A DNA stretch of 64,000 bases from Xanthomonas sp. DAR 35659 (GCF_041242975.1 NZ_CP162488.1:1788001-1852000); one strand, 5' to 3'; counted from the stretch's first letter, positions 22,186-33,667 are shown. Numbers and translations are program-made. The notes: a model not told the origin generated them from the letters alone.

Positions 22186-22718
22186 GCGGCGCCGCCCAGC
22201 GGCTTTTCCAGCAGTTCGAAGCGCAGGTCGTCGCGCTTGGGCGTGCCGAAACGCGCGTCGCCGTAGGGAAACGGCTTCTTGATCCCGGTGCGGCGGTAGC
22301 CGCGGCGCTCGTAGAACGCGATCAGTTCCTCGCGCACGTCGATCACCGTCATCCGCATCACCGGCAAGCGCCATTCCTGCCAGGCGATGCGTTCGGCCTC
22401 GGCCAGCACGGTCTTGCCCAGGCCGCCGCCCTGCGCCTGCGGCTGCACCGAGAACATGCCGAAATAGCCGGCGCCGTCGTCGTCGGCGACGTGCGCGCAG
22501 GCGATCAGCGCGCCATCGCGCTCGGCCAGCAGCACCAGGCTGCGTGGGCGCAGGATGTCCGCGCGCAACACCTCGCGGTCGATGCGATTGCCGTCGAGCA
22601 GGTCGGCCTCGGTGGTCCAGCCGACGCGGCTGGCGTCGCCGCGGTAGGCCGCGGTGACCAGCGCGGCGATGGCATCGAGATCGTCGACGGTCGCGGTGCG
22701 GAAGGTGAGGGTGTGCAT
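22182..22718 (-). CDS. GNAT family N-acetyltransferase
   Basis: 178 residues with the acetyl-CoA loop in FSVQPQAQGGGLGKTVLAEAE (Q-x-x-G-x-G/A variant) and the late ELIAFYERRGYRRTGI. The substrate is unknown. It lies between sufS and the Rieske gene, coupled to the latter by a 4-bp overlap, so it belongs to the suf transcript. Confidence 0.87.
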   Translation of the reverse strand: MHTLTFRTATVDDLDAIAALVTAAYRGDASRVGWTTEADLLDGNRIDREVLRADILRPRSLVLLAERDGALIACAHVADDDGAGYFGMFSVQPQAQGGGLGKTVLAEAERIAWQEWRLPVMRMTVIDVREELIAFYERRGYRRTGIKKPFPYGDARFGTPKRDDLRFELLEKPLGGAA

Positions 22719-22741
22719 GGGGCGATTTTAGGCGTTGGAGC

Positions 22742-22855
22742 GGGGAATGGGGAATGGAGAATCGGGAATCGAAAGACGTGCGCTCACTGCATCGACCGGG
22801 CGTAGCCCGCGCGCGGAGCGCTTTGCCGATTCCCGATTCCCCACTTCCGATTCCC
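22742..22855. repeat. Inverted pair of GGGAATC-type heptamer repeats, sufS/GNAT spacer
   Basis: Left arm 22742-22770 (GGGAATG/GGGAATC units) and right arm 22828-22855 (GATTCCC units) face each other across 57 bp. In the operon mRNA they can form a long hairpin between sufS and the GNAT gene. Confidence 0.85.
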
Positions 22856-22858
22856 GGC

Positions 22859-24112
22859 CTACATCAACAACTTGCGCACCTTCAGCAGCGCCGCCACGAA
22901 GCGCTCGATCTCCTCGTGCGTGTTGTAGAACGCCAGCGAGGCGCGGCAGGTGGCGGCCACGCCGTAGAACTGCAGCAGCGGATGCGCGCAGTGCTGGCCG
23001 GAGCGGACCGCCACGCCTTCCAGGTCGAGCAGGGTGGCCAGGTCGTGCGCATGCGCGCCGTCGACCAGGAACGACACCACCGCGGCCTTGCCCGGCGCGG
23101 TGCCGAAGATGCGCAGGCCGTCGATCTTCTGCAACTCTTCGGTGAAATGCGCCAGCAGCTCCGCTTCGCGCGCTTCCACGTGCGGCAGACCCAGCGCGCT
23201 CAGGTAGTCCACCGCCGCGCCCAGGCCGACGAAACCGGCGATGTTGGGGGTGCCGGCCTCGAACTTGTGCGGCGGATCGTTGAACACGGTGCCGTCGAAG
23301 CTGACTTCCTTGATCATCTCGCCGCCGCCGATGAACGGCGGCATCGCCTGCAGATGCTCGCGCCGCGCCCACAGCGCGCCGGTGCCGGTGGGGCCGCACA
23401 TCTTGTGGCCGGTGATGGCGTAGAAATCGCAGCCGATCGCGGCCACGTCCAGGGCGCGGTGCGGCGCCGCCTGCGAGCCGTCGATGACGCTGACGATGCC
23501 GCGTTTGCGCGCCTCGCGGCAGATCTCGCGCACCGGGTTGACCGTGCCCAGCACGTTGGAGACATGGGTCAGCGCCAGCAGCTTGACGTCCGCGGTCATC
23601 GCCTTGCGCAGCGCGTCCAGGTCCAGCGCGCCGTCGGCGCCGATCTCGGCGACCTTGACGGTGGCGCCGGTGCGCTGCGCGACCAGTTGCCACGGCACGA
23701 TGTTGGCGTGGTGCTCCATCCGCGATACCAGGATGCTGTCGCCGGCCTTGAGCCGCGGCAGCGCCCACGAATAGGCCACCAGATTCAGCGCGAAGGTGGC
23801 GCCGCTGCACAGCACCAGTTCGTCGGCGCGCACGTTGAGGAACCGCGCCAGCTTGCCGCGCGCGCCCTCGTAGGCGTCGGTGGCCTCGCTGCCGAGCGCA
23901 TGCACGGCGCGGCTGACGTTGGCGTTGTAGCGACGGTAGAACTCGTCCACCGCCGCGATCACCTGCAGCGGCTTCTGCCCGGTGTTGGCGTTGTCGAAAT
24001 AGATCAGCGGCTTGCCGTGCACCTGCCGCATCAGCAGCGGGAAATCGCTGCGGACCTTGTCCCAGTCCGGCGCCTGTTCCGGCGCCGCCGCGCGCGGGGC
24101 CGCGCGGCTCAT
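22859..24112 (-). CDS. sufS: Cysteine desulfurase SufS
   Basis: 417 residues, group II cysteine desulfurase. PLP-binding lysine is K237 in ITGHKMCGPTG and the catalytic cysteine is C375 in RSGQHCAHPLL; MEHHANIVPW and DGSQAAPH also match. It mobilises sulfur from cysteine for cluster building on SufBCD. Start ATG at 24112 overlaps the sufD stop. No sufE or sufU is visible in the window, so the sulfur acceptor must be elsewhere. The heptamer repeat follows the stop at once. Confidence 0.95.
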   Translation of the reverse strand: MSRAAPRAAAPEQAPDWDKVRSDFPLLMRQVHGKPLIYFDNANTGQKPLQVIAAVDEFYRRYNANVSRAVHALGSEATDAYEGARGKLARFLNVRADELVLCSGATFALNLVAYSWALPRLKAGDSILVSRMEHHANIVPWQLVAQRTGATVKVAEIGADGALDLDALRKAMTADVKLLALTHVSNVLGTVNPVREICREARKRGIVSVIDGSQAAPHRALDVAAIGCDFYAITGHKMCGPTGTGALWARREHLQAMPPFIGGGEMIKEVSFDGTVFNDPPHKFEAGTPNIAGFVGLGAAVDYLSALGLPHVEAREAELLAHFTEELQKIDGLRIFGTAPGKAAVVSFLVDGAHAHDLATLLDLEGVAVRSGQHCAHPLLQFYGVAATCRASLAFYNTHEEIERFVAALLKVRKLLM

Positions 24113-25367
24113 GCCACGCCCGCGGCGGCCAGGGCCTGGTCCAGGCGCGCGACCAGGCTGTCGGCCAGCGGCGCATCCAGCACGCGCAGCGGTTCGCGGC
24201 AGAACGCGGCGGTCAGCACCTGTTGCGCGCGTTCGCGCGGCAGCCCGCGCGAGCGCAGGTAGAACAGCGCGTTGGCGTCGAGCTGGCCGACGGTGGCGCC
24301 ATGCGCGGCCTTGACCTCGTCGGCGTCGATCACCAGCACCGGTTGGGTGTCGATCTCGGCATCGGCCGACAGCAGCAGATTCTTGTTGGACAGGCTGGCA
24401 TCGCTGCCGTCGGCGCCCTGGCGGATCTGGATGCCGCCGTGGAACACCACCCGGCTGCGCGCCGCGGCCACGCCGCGCCACAGCAGTTCGCAGGCGGTGT
24501 CGCGGGCGATGTGTTCGATGCCCAGGCGGGTGTCGACCTGGCGGCGGCCGTTGCCGAGCAGCACGCCGTTGGCGACCAGTCGCGCGTTGTCGCCTTCCAG
24601 GCGCACGTTGAGTTCGTGCCGCGACAGCGCCGCGCCCAGTTCCAGGTCGATCCGCCGATAGTGCGCGTCGCGCGCCAGTACCGCGTCGGTGCGCAGCAGC
24701 GCGGTGACGCCGGACGCGTCCGCCTGCACCCGCGCATGCGCCAACTGCGCGCCGGCGGCCAGGTGCACGTGCGCCAGCGTGTTGCTCAGGTGCGCGGCCT
24801 CGCCGAGGTGCAGGTGGTGCTCGATGAGCGACAGCGCCGCGTCCTGGCGCAGTTCGACCAGGTGGCGGTGATGCCATGCGTGGTCGCCGGCGCCGGCGGT
24901 GGACACGAACACCAGGTGCAGCGGCGCCGCCACCTGCACGCCCGCGTCCACGCGCAGCACCACGCCTTCGTCGGCCAGCGCCGCGTTGAGTCGCGCGAAC
25001 ACCTCGTCGCCGCGCTCGAAGCGGCGGCCGAGGAAGCGCATCGCGTCGTCGCCGCTGCGCAGGATGCCGGACAGGCGCTGCAGTTCGACCCCGGCCGGCA
25101 GGCCTGTCAGGTCGGACAGCGCGTCGCTGGCGCGGCCATTGACGAATACCAGCCGCGGCGCGGGAATGCCGTCGACGACAGCCGCATCCACCGCCGGCGC
25201 CGCGCTCGGCGCGGGGCTGAAGCTGCGCCGTTCCAGGGCGCGCAACGAGGTGTACTTCCACGCCTCGCTGCGCGGCCCGGGCAGGCCGTCGCGCAGCGCC
25301 TGATCCAGCGGCGCGCGGCGCGCGCCGTCGCCATGGAACGCGGCGGCCAGGGAGTCGAGCAGGGCGC

Positions 25368-25371
<4 letters not shown>
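24109..25371 (-). CDS. sufD: SufD scaffold subunit
   Basis: 420 residues, paralogue of SufB. The C-terminal core shows GIQIRQGADGSDASLSNKNLLLS in part and the family-specific IDADEVKAAHGATVGQLD with the conserved histidine. SufD forms the SufBC2D complex with SufB and SufC and helps iron acquisition. Its stop overlaps the sufS start and its start overlaps the sufC stop, both by four bases. Confidence 0.94.
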
Positions 25372-26135
<764 letters not shown>

Positions 26136-26238
26136 GGGGAATGGGGAGTTGAGAATGGGGAATGGGTAAAAAGCAGATGCGCTGGGGCCCGGAAGATCAG
26201 GGCGGGAACCGATTCCCGATTCTCCATTCCCGATTCCC
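26136..26238. repeat. Inverted pair of GGGAATC-type heptamer repeats, sufB/sufC spacer
   Basis: Left arm 26136-26166 (GGGGAAT units) starts directly after the sufC ATG and right arm 26211-26238 (GATTCCC units) lies just after sufB. The pair occupies nearly the whole spacer and could form a hairpin in the sufBCDS mRNA, immediately before the sufC ribosome site. Confidence 0.85.
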
Positions 26239-26251
26239 GGCTCGATGGGCG

Positions 26252-27694
<1,443 letters not shown>

Positions 27695-27710
27695 GGGGGC
27701 TGCCTACAGG

Positions 27711-28169
27711 TCAGGTGGTCGCGAACCGCACGGCGATCGGACGCCGTTTGGGATCGCCGGAGGAGGGAAGCGGGTGCAGCATCTGCGCCAGGGTCACGCC
27801 GCGCAGCGCGTCGGCGACCACGTCGTTGATCAGCCGCCAGTTGGAACGCACGCCGCATATCTGCGCGATGCTGCACTGGCTTTGCTGGTGGCTGCATTCG
27901 GTGATCGCCAGCGGGCCTTCCATCGCCTCGACGATCTGGATCAGGGTGATGGTGTCGGCCGGGCGCGCCAGCCTGTAACCGCCATGCACGCCGCGCAGGC
28001 CTTCGACCAGCCCGGCCTGGGCCAGCGGCTTGAGCAGCTTGCTGACGGTGGGCGGCTCCAGCCCGGACTGCTCGGCCAGTTCGGTCGCGCTCAGCACCTC
28101 GCCGGGGCGCGCGGCAAGCACGGTCAGCACGACGGTGGCGTAATCGGTCAACTTGGTGACGCGGAGCAT
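27711..28169 (-). CDS. Rrf2-family regulator of the suf operon (SufR/IscR-like)
   Basis: 152 residues. An N-terminal winged helix (MLRVTKLTDYATVVLTVLA, SATELAEQSGLEPPTVSKLL) is followed by three cysteines with spacing CX6CX5C in ECSHQQSQCSIAQIC, the place where IscR-type proteins bind a [2Fe-2S] cluster. It probably senses cluster status and controls the operon it heads. The family label SUF system Fe-S regulator fits position and size. A good sigma-70 promoter lies upstream. Confidence 0.92.
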   Translation of the reverse strand: MLRVTKLTDYATVVLTVLAARPGEVLSATELAEQSGLEPPTVSKLLKPLAQAGLVEGLRGVHGGYRLARPADTITLIQIVEAMEGPLAITECSHQQSQCSIAQICGVRSNWRLINDVVADALRGVTLAQMLHPLPSSGDPKRRPIAVRFATT

Positions 28170-28202
28170 GGGGGCGACAACGGGATTGCAATGTGGACCG
28201 AA

Positions 28203-28231
28203 ATTGTACGCTTTTGCGCGCCCGGGTCCAA
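28203..28231 (-). promoter_or_regulatory. Sigma-70 promoter for the suf operon
   Basis: On the minus strand TTGGAC (28231-28226), 17-bp spacer, TACAAT (28208-28203), 34 bp upstream of the Rrf2-type ATG. A good match to consensus. Confidence 0.65.
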
Positions 28232-28350
28232 GCCGCGCGTTCATGTTTTTGTCTATCGCGGCGATCGGCGGCCCCGTCTTCTTCCTTGCAGGGCTTGGGA
28301 TCGCCGCCGATGTGCGCCAGAATCGACCCTTTCCCGTTCCGGACCGCCGC

Positions 28351-28818
28351 ATGCCCCGTAAGATCGCCGCCCGCAAGTCCCGCATCCATGGCAATGGCGT
28401 ATTCGCCGTGCTGCCGCTCAAGAAAGGCGAGCGCGTCATCGAGTACAAGGGCCGCCGCCGCACCCATGCCGAGGTGGACCGCGACGAGGCCGGCGATGTC
28501 GAGACCGGCCATACCTTCCTGTTCACCCTCAGCGACGATTACGTGATCGACGCCAACTACGAGGGCAACGACGCGCGCTGGATCAACCACAGCTGCGCGC
28601 CGAACTGCGAGGCGGTGATCATCGAGGCCGAGGGCGACGACCGTCGCCAGGACAAGGTGGTGATCGAGGCGCTGCGCGCGATCAAGCCGGGCGAGGAGCT
28701 GACCTACAACTACGGCATCACCCTGGCCGAGCGGCACACGCCGCGGCTGAAGAAGATCTGGGAATGCCGCTGCGGGTCGAAGAACTGCACCGGCACCATG
28801 CTGCAGCCCAAGCGCTGA
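28351..28818 (+). CDS. SET-domain protein (putative lysine methyltransferase)
   Basis: 155 residues from ATG at 28351. The SET core is present: RIHGNGVFAVLPLKKGERVIEY, the SAM-binding ARWINHSCAPNCEA (NHSCxPN), GEELTYNYG with the catalytic Tyr, and a post-SET zinc site CRCGSKNC at the end. In eukaryotes these methylate histone lysines; bacterial copies are sporadic and substrates unknown. No signal peptide. It is divergent from the suf regulator. A longer start at 28153 would overlap the suf promoter and adds non-family sequence. Confidence 0.88.
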   Translation: MPRKIAARKSRIHGNGVFAVLPLKKGERVIEYKGRRRTHAEVDRDEAGDVETGHTFLFTLSDDYVIDANYEGNDARWINHSCAPNCEAVIIEAEGDDRRQDKVVIEALRAIKPGEELTYNYGITLAERHTPRLKKIWECRCGSKNCTGTMLQPKR

Positions 28819-28907
28819 GCGCCCTGCACGTGGCCTAGACGTCCGGTTCACGACCCGGCAACCGCGGCGCTCCTACGGTGCGAGCTCCCCATGCACAGGA
28901 GTTTCCC

Positions 28908-29453
28908 ATGAGCGCAGCACCTTCCCTCGCCGGCAAACGCGTCGCGGTCCTGGCCACCGACGGCTTCGAACAATCCGAGTTGCAGGAGCCCAAGCGCTTG
29001 CTGGAGTCGTGGGGCGCGCAGGTCGAGGTGATCGCGCCGGGCGAGGCGTCCAGCATCCGCGGCTGGGACAAGAAGGACTGGGGCGACAACGTTCCGGTCG
29101 ACAAGCGCCTGGCCCAGGCCAACGCCGGCGACTACGACGCGCTGGTGCTGCCTGGCGGAGTGATCAATCCGGACAACCTGCGCACCGAGGCGTCGGCGAT
29201 CCGCCTGATCCAGTCCTTCGCCAGCGCCGGCAAGCCGGTGGCGGCGATCTGCCACGGCCCCTGGCTGCTGGCCGAAAGCGGCCTGGTCCGCAACAGGCAG
29301 GTGACCTCGTGGCCGTCGGTGAAGACCGACCTGAGCAACGCCGGCGGCCGTTGGCAGGATGCGGAGGTGGTGGTGGACGGCAACCTGATCACCAGCCGTA
29401 AGCCGGACGACATTCCGGCCTTCGCCGCGGCGGTGGCCAAAGCGCTGGGTTGA
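28908..29453 (+). CDS. PfpI/DJ-1 type 1 glutamine amidotransferase-like protein
   Basis: 181 residues from ATG at 28908 behind an AGGAG site. Glu in TDGFEQSE and the nucleophile Cys in AAICHGPWLLAE form the DJ-1/PfpI active site. Members act as deglycases, chaperones or proteases under stress; the exact activity is not resolved. It is monocistronic, ending in a strong terminator. Confidence 0.9.
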   Translation: MSAAPSLAGKRVAVLATDGFEQSELQEPKRLLESWGAQVEVIAPGEASSIRGWDKKDWGDNVPVDKRLAQANAGDYDALVLPGGVINPDNLRTEASAIRLIQSFASAGKPVAAICHGPWLLAESGLVRNRQVTSWPSVKTDLSNAGGRWQDAEVVVDGNLITSRKPDDIPAFAAAVAKALG

Positions 29454-29496
29454 TCGGCGCGGGATTGGCAGATCGCGGGATTGGCAGATGAAACAG

Positions 29497-29521
29497 CGGC
29501 GGCCCATCGGCCGCCGTTTTT
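29497..29521 (+). terminator. Rho-independent terminator after the PfpI-like gene
   Basis: 8-bp stem CGGCGGCC/GGCCGCCG (29497-29516), CATC loop, then five T residues, 44 bp after the stop. A tandem GCGGGATTGGCAGAT pair lies just before it. Confidence 0.85.
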
Positions 29522-29616
29522 CCGCGTGATACGTCTGCGATTCGGCGCGCGCATTGCGGCCCGGGCCATGCATGCTGGATCATGCACGACTCGATCCGCA
29601 TGGAGTGCGCATTCAC

Positions 29617-30732
29617 ATGGCCAAGGGCAAGCGAAAGACCCTGCCGAAGAACTTCGAGGATCTGCTGGGGGACGGCGAGCCCGAGGCGATCAAGGCGGTG
29701 TTCGAGACCTGCGACGTGAACGCCTACGGTGGCGTGTTCAAGCAGACCGCGCTGGCGTTCAACGACCTGCCCGATGCGCTCGTGCGCTGGCTGGTCGAGC
29801 GCGGCGCGGACATCGGCGCGCCGGACAGCTACGGCGAAACGCCGCTGCACGCGCGCGCCGGCCACTGGCAGGGGCACATCGAGGTGCTCCTGGAACTGGG
29901 CGCGGACGTGCACGGCGTCGACAGCAGGGGGGACACCCCGTTGCACAAGGCCGCTGGCGTGCGCAACGTGCGCAATGTACGGACGCTGCTTGCGCATGGC
30001 GCCAGGATCGAGGCCGTCAATAAGGCCGGCCTGACACCGTTGGAGCATGCGCTGCAACGCTGCAGGAACTGCGACATCGAGGGGATGGCCGATGTCGCCG
30101 AGGTATTGTTGCAGGCGCAGCCGCGCGCGCCCGACACTCGCACGTTCGCCGCGCGCCTGTTCGGCAAGGCGGCCCCGACGGATCCCCTTATCTCGCCGGC
30201 GATGCGCGAGTCCGTGCAGCGCATCGGCACCGATTTCGAATTCCATCGCAGCGGCTTCAATCCGGACAGCGTGGACGCGACCAGTGCTGCGCTCGACCGG
30301 CTCTACGTCCTGTTCGGGGTTGCGCCGGTTCCGCGCCGGAGCATGCACGACGGCAAGGCACCGATCGTCGCCAAGGCGGCGACTTGGCAAGAGCGGCATC
30401 AGGAGTTGTGGGAGTTGCTGGTGCCGTCCAGCGGCGCGGCCATGACGGTGCAGGGCGAAGTGATCCGGATTTCCGGGCGCATCGCCGCAGAGCTGGAGGA
30501 CAATGGCGGGGTGAACTGGGATGGGCAATTCGCGCAGATGGCCGATGCGCTGTTGCTGCACCTGGGGTCGGGGAATGCCTTGCCCGCGCCGGAGCACGCC
30601 GAAGCGGCGGCGATCGTCGGCGAGGTGAAGCGGAAGTGCGGCGATACCTACCGGCTCTCCGAACTGGCGGTGACCTGGGTCGCCTTGAATCCGACGCCGA
30701 TCGCCCTGCCGCGGCCTGCCTATAAGCGCTGA
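29617..30732 (+). CDS. Ankyrin-repeat protein
   Basis: 371 residues from ATG at 29617. Residues about 60-170 carry three to four ankyrin repeats (YGETPLHARAGHWQGHIEVLLELGAD as TPLHARAGHWQGHIEVLL, then RGDTPLHKAAG, KAGLTPLEHAL). The C-terminal 190 residues have no recognised domain. There is no signal peptide. Such proteins mediate protein binding; the partner is unknown. It is alone, with about 160 bp from the preceding gene. Confidence 0.83.
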   Translation: MAKGKRKTLPKNFEDLLGDGEPEAIKAVFETCDVNAYGGVFKQTALAFNDLPDALVRWLVERGADIGAPDSYGETPLHARAGHWQGHIEVLLELGADVHGVDSRGDTPLHKAAGVRNVRNVRTLLAHGARIEAVNKAGLTPLEHALQRCRNCDIEGMADVAEVLLQAQPRAPDTRTFAARLFGKAAPTDPLISPAMRESVQRIGTDFEFHRSGFNPDSVDATSAALDRLYVLFGVAPVPRRSMHDGKAPIVAKAATWQERHQELWELLVPSSGAAMTVQGEVIRISGRIAAELEDNGGVNWDGQFAQMADALLLHLGSGNALPAPEHAEAAAIVGEVKRKCGDTYRLSELAVTWVALNPTPIALPRPAYKR

Positions 30733-31018
30733 CGCGGATTTGCTTGGCGGAGTCGCCAGCGCCGATCGCGTGGCGATGCCGACGGCGTTCTTCGAACGGG
30801 TCGGAACGGCCGCGTGATCGCTGTCAGGGCGGCGCGGTCACGTGTGCGCCAGGTTTCGTTCGGGGCGCCTCATGCGCTCAGTGGGTGGTTACGGGCGCGA
30901 CGCGTCGCCGATTCGAGGGAATGGACGGCGGCATCGTCCAGGTGAGACAGGATGTGCCGCACGGCCCAAGATGGAAGCGCCGCACGGCGGTGCCATCGTG
31001 CATCGCTGCAGTTGGGCG

Positions 31019-31615
31019 CTACTGCCCCGGCAGCGCCCCCGCCGGCACCAGTTGGCTGATGTCCTGGTTGAAATGCACCACCAGCTTGCCGTTCTCCACC
31101 CCCGCCGATGCGATCTGCACGTTGCCCATCACCGCGGCCAGCGCCGGATCCAGCTTGTAGATCGGCTCCTTGCGCGCATAGTCGCCCAGCCAGACATTGA
31201 GCAGTTCGCGGGTGTTGGCGTCGAGCTTGCCACCGTTGGCGGCAGGGCGGAAGTCGTCGATGGTCGGCGCCTGCAGGTGGAACCCCTGGGTCTGTTGCTC
31301 GTAGCGCAGGCCGCTGGTCAGCAGCACCGTGCCCAGCGGGGTCGGCGTGCCGCCGCCGGTGGCCATGCTCAGGTCGAACTGCATCTTCAGCCGGTCGCCG
31401 GGCGGCAGGCTCAGCTTGGGATCGCGGATGGTCATCTTGACCAGGCCGCCGAGCGCCTTGTGGGTCTGCGGGAAGCTGCCGTCCAGGTAGTGCTGCACGT
31501 CGGCGGCGCCGACGCTGACCTGCTTGCCCTGGATCATGGGTTCGGCATGCAGGGGAGCCACGGCGGCGAGCATCAGCAGCGCGGCGGCGCGCAGGGTTGG
31601 CAGGCGAAGCGTCAT
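31019..31615 (-). CDS. Exported DUF1439 (YceB-like) protein
   Basis: 198 residues with a signal peptide ending at PLHAEP. The body matches YceB-like DUF1439 (VSVGAADVQHYLDGSFPQ, IRDPKLSLPPGDRLKMQFDL in pieces, and VVHFNQDISQLVPAG). E. coli YceB is a lipoprotein; here no Cys follows the cleavage site, so it is probably soluble periplasmic. Function unknown. Confidence 0.82.
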   Translation of the reverse strand: MTLRLPTLRAAALLMLAAVAPLHAEPMIQGKQVSVGAADVQHYLDGSFPQTHKALGGLVKMTIRDPKLSLPPGDRLKMQFDLSMATGGGTPTPLGTVLLTSGLRYEQQTQGFHLQAPTIDDFRPAANGGKLDANTRELLNVWLGDYARKEPIYKLDPALAAVMGNVQIASAGVENGKLVVHFNQDISQLVPAGALPGQ

Positions 31616-31851
31616 GGGTGGGGCCTAGGCAGGGTCAGGGAGTCAACATAACCGCAGCGGGTGAATGCGCGATTAGCGAAAAGGCGATGCGGCGCATCGG
31701 GATGTCGTGATGGCGTGGCGGTCCACTGCGAGGCACATCGCATCGAAATGCCGGGTGGGCCGGTCGCGCCGCGCGCCGGTCGTGCGACGGCGCAGCGATT
31801 CGACGATCAGCGCGGCAGCGCTCGGCACGGCACTCGCGCGCCGCCCCGGGC

Positions 31852-32151
31852 TTACGTGGCGGTCGGCGCCAGCCGGGCCAGGATCGCGTCCAGCGACGGC
31901 CGCAACGGCGCAAGCAGCGCCTGCGCCTCGCTGTCGCTGCGCTCGCTCAAGCCGCGCAGCAGTTGCGCGCCGACGGTCAGCGCGGCGCGTTCGTCGCCGC
32001 GCAGCCCGGGATGGCGCTGCGCGGCTTCGAGCAGGCGCATCCAGTCCTGTCGGCAGCGCGCCTCGAACTCGATGGTGCAGCGGCCTTGGCATTGCAGCCC
32101 GTCGGCCTCGATCGGCGTGACGGTGATGCGGTAGCGTTGGGGAGCGGTCAT
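31852..32151 (-). CDS. DUF3861 protein
   Basis: 99 residues from ATG at 32151 (MTAPQRYRITVTPIE). The QCQGRCTIEFEARCRQDW and LTVGAQLLRGL parts are typical of DUF3861, a small cytosolic family of unknown role. About 100 bp downstream of the M23 peptidase gene on the same strand. Confidence 0.82.
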   Translation of the reverse strand: MTAPQRYRITVTPIEADGLQCQGRCTIEFEARCRQDWMRLLEAAQRHPGLRGDERAALTVGAQLLRGLSERSDSEAQALLAPLRPSLDAILARLAPTAT

Positions 32152-32255
32152 GGGCGTGCGCAGGGGCGGGTGATGGATCCAAGATAGGCGCCGCCCGCCG
32201 CGACCACGAGAGGGATGGCCGCGACGCTCTGTTCCAGTGGCTCCGGTGCGTGCGC

Positions 32256-32816
32256 TCAGCGCGCTGCGCGCAGCAGCGGCAACGGGTCGTAGGCGCCATC
32301 TGCGGCGTAGACGCCGTAGTGCAGGTGCGGCGGCGTGCCGCGGGCGTTGCCGCTGTCGCCGACGCTGCCGAGCGGATCGCCGGCCTCGACCAGGTCGCCC
32401 GCCTGCAGGCCAGGTGCCCAGTCCTGCAGGTGCGCGTAGTAGTGCCGCTGCCGCGCCGGTCCCAGCACCCAGACCTGGCGGCCGCCCAGGCCGCGCTCGG
32501 CGACCGCGATCACGATGCCGCGGGTGGCCGACAGCACCGGCGTGCCGCGCTTGGCGAAGATGTCCACGCCGGCGTGCTGGCGGTCGCGGCCGCGCGGCGC
32601 GCCGAAGGTGGCGGCGACGCGCCGCGGGTCCACGCCCTGCACCGGCATGCGCAGCGCGCTCGGCGGCGGTTCGCGCGCCAGCTCCCAGCCGACCCGCGCG
32701 CGCAGCGCCCAGGGCTGCCGCCAGGCCCAGGCCAATGCCAGCGCGATGCACGCCAGCGTCGCGAGGCGCAGCAGCCAGCGGCGCAGCCGCCGCGCGGGCG
32801 AGGGCGCGGCGGCCAT
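32256..32816 (-). CDS. M23 family (LytM-type) peptidoglycan endopeptidase
   Basis: 186 residues. One N-terminal membrane helix (LLRLATLACIALALAWAW) anchors the protein in the inner membrane facing the periplasm. The zinc site is complete: H and D in RQHAGVDIFAKRGTPV, and HLHYG at the C-terminal end; YYAHLQDW is the usual preceding block. It should cut peptide cross-links in peptidoglycan. It starts 3 bp after the stop of the DUF533 gene upstream, so the two are probably co-transcribed. Confidence 0.9.
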   Translation of the reverse strand: MAAAPSPARRLRRWLLRLATLACIALALAWAWRQPWALRARVGWELAREPPPSALRMPVQGVDPRRVAATFGAPRGRDRQHAGVDIFAKRGTPVLSATRGIVIAVAERGLGGRQVWVLGPARQRHYYAHLQDWAPGLQAGDLVEAGDPLGSVGDSGNARGTPPHLHYGVYAADGAYDPLPLLRAAR

Positions 32817-32819
32817 CGC

Positions 32820-33518
32820 TTACGGGCTGCCCTGTGCGGCCGCCTGCTGCTGCAGGTGCTGCTTCAGCCCGTCGTCGATGCCCAGTTGCCGCGCCAGTTC
32901 GTCCAGGTAGCTGCGCTCCATGAAGCTCTGTTCGTCGGCGGCGAGCAGGCTGGCCAGATACATCTCCGCCGCGATTTCCGGCGTCGTCGCGGCCCGCGCC
33001 ACCTCGGCCGGGTCCAGCGGCTTCTCCAACTCCGCGTGCAGCCAGCGCTGCACCTCCTCGTCGCCGTTGAGGCGGGTGAACTCGCCTTCGATCAGTTCGC
33101 GCTCGCGCGTGTCGATGTGGCCATCGGCCTTGGCCGCGGCGACCAGCGCGCGCAGGATGGCCTGGCTGTGCTGTTCCACTTCCAGCGGCGGCAGCTGGTC
33201 CAGGGTCTGCGGATCCGGCGCGGCGGCGCCGAGCTGCTGGCGCTTGTAGTCGCCGTAGGCGCGGTAAGCCATCACGCCCAGCGCGGCCAGGCCGCCGTAG
33301 GTGGCCAGCTTGCGGGTGGTGCGGTTCTTGCCCAGCAACAGGCCGAGGGCGCCGCCGCTGAGGGCGCCCCTGCCGAAATCGGCGTTGAGCATGCCGCCGA
33401 GGCCGCCGCCCTGCGCCGGCGCGCCCGCGGTGGCGGAGTTGCCGGTCTTGGCCATGGCCTGGCCGGCGGCGCCCTGTGCCGATTGCAGCAGTTGGTCGAG
33501 AAAGCCCTGTAGCTTCAT
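32820..33518 (-). CDS. DUF533 / TerB-like protein (YebE-type)
   Basis: 232 residues. A glycine/alanine-rich N-terminal half with one likely membrane segment (GALSGGALGLLLG, TYGGLAALGVMAYRAYGDYK) leads to a TerB-like helical domain (AILRALVAAAKADGHIDTRERELI, where the DGHID acidic cluster may bind metal). YebE-type proteins belong to envelope stress regulons. Coupled to the M23 gene. Confidence 0.85.
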   Translation of the reverse strand: MKLQGFLDQLLQSAQGAAGQAMAKTGNSATAGAPAQGGGLGGMLNADFGRGALSGGALGLLLGKNRTTRKLATYGGLAALGVMAYRAYGDYKRQQLGAAAPDPQTLDQLPPLEVEQHSQAILRALVAAAKADGHIDTRERELIEGEFTRLNGDEEVQRWLHAELEKPLDPAEVARAATTPEIAAEMYLASLLAADEQSFMERSYLDELARQLGIDDGLKQHLQQQAAAQGSP

Positions 33519-33603
33519 GCGCGCATTCCTGTCGAGGGGAGGCGCAGGTATAGCGGGCGCGGCCTTAGCGGCCCGTCAAGCCGGCTGTCGCCGGCGAGCG
33601 CGC

Positions 33604-33634
33604 AAAAAAACGAGACGGCATCGCTGCCGTCTCG
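33604..33634 (-). terminator. Rho-independent terminator after the HU-like gene
   Basis: On the minus strand: 10-bp stem CGAGACGGCA/TGCCGTCTCG (33611-33634) with a four-base loop, followed by seven T residues (33610-33604). Confidence 0.88.
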
Positions 33635-33667
33635 TCGGGTGTGCTTGCCTGGATCAGGCGTCGCTGC

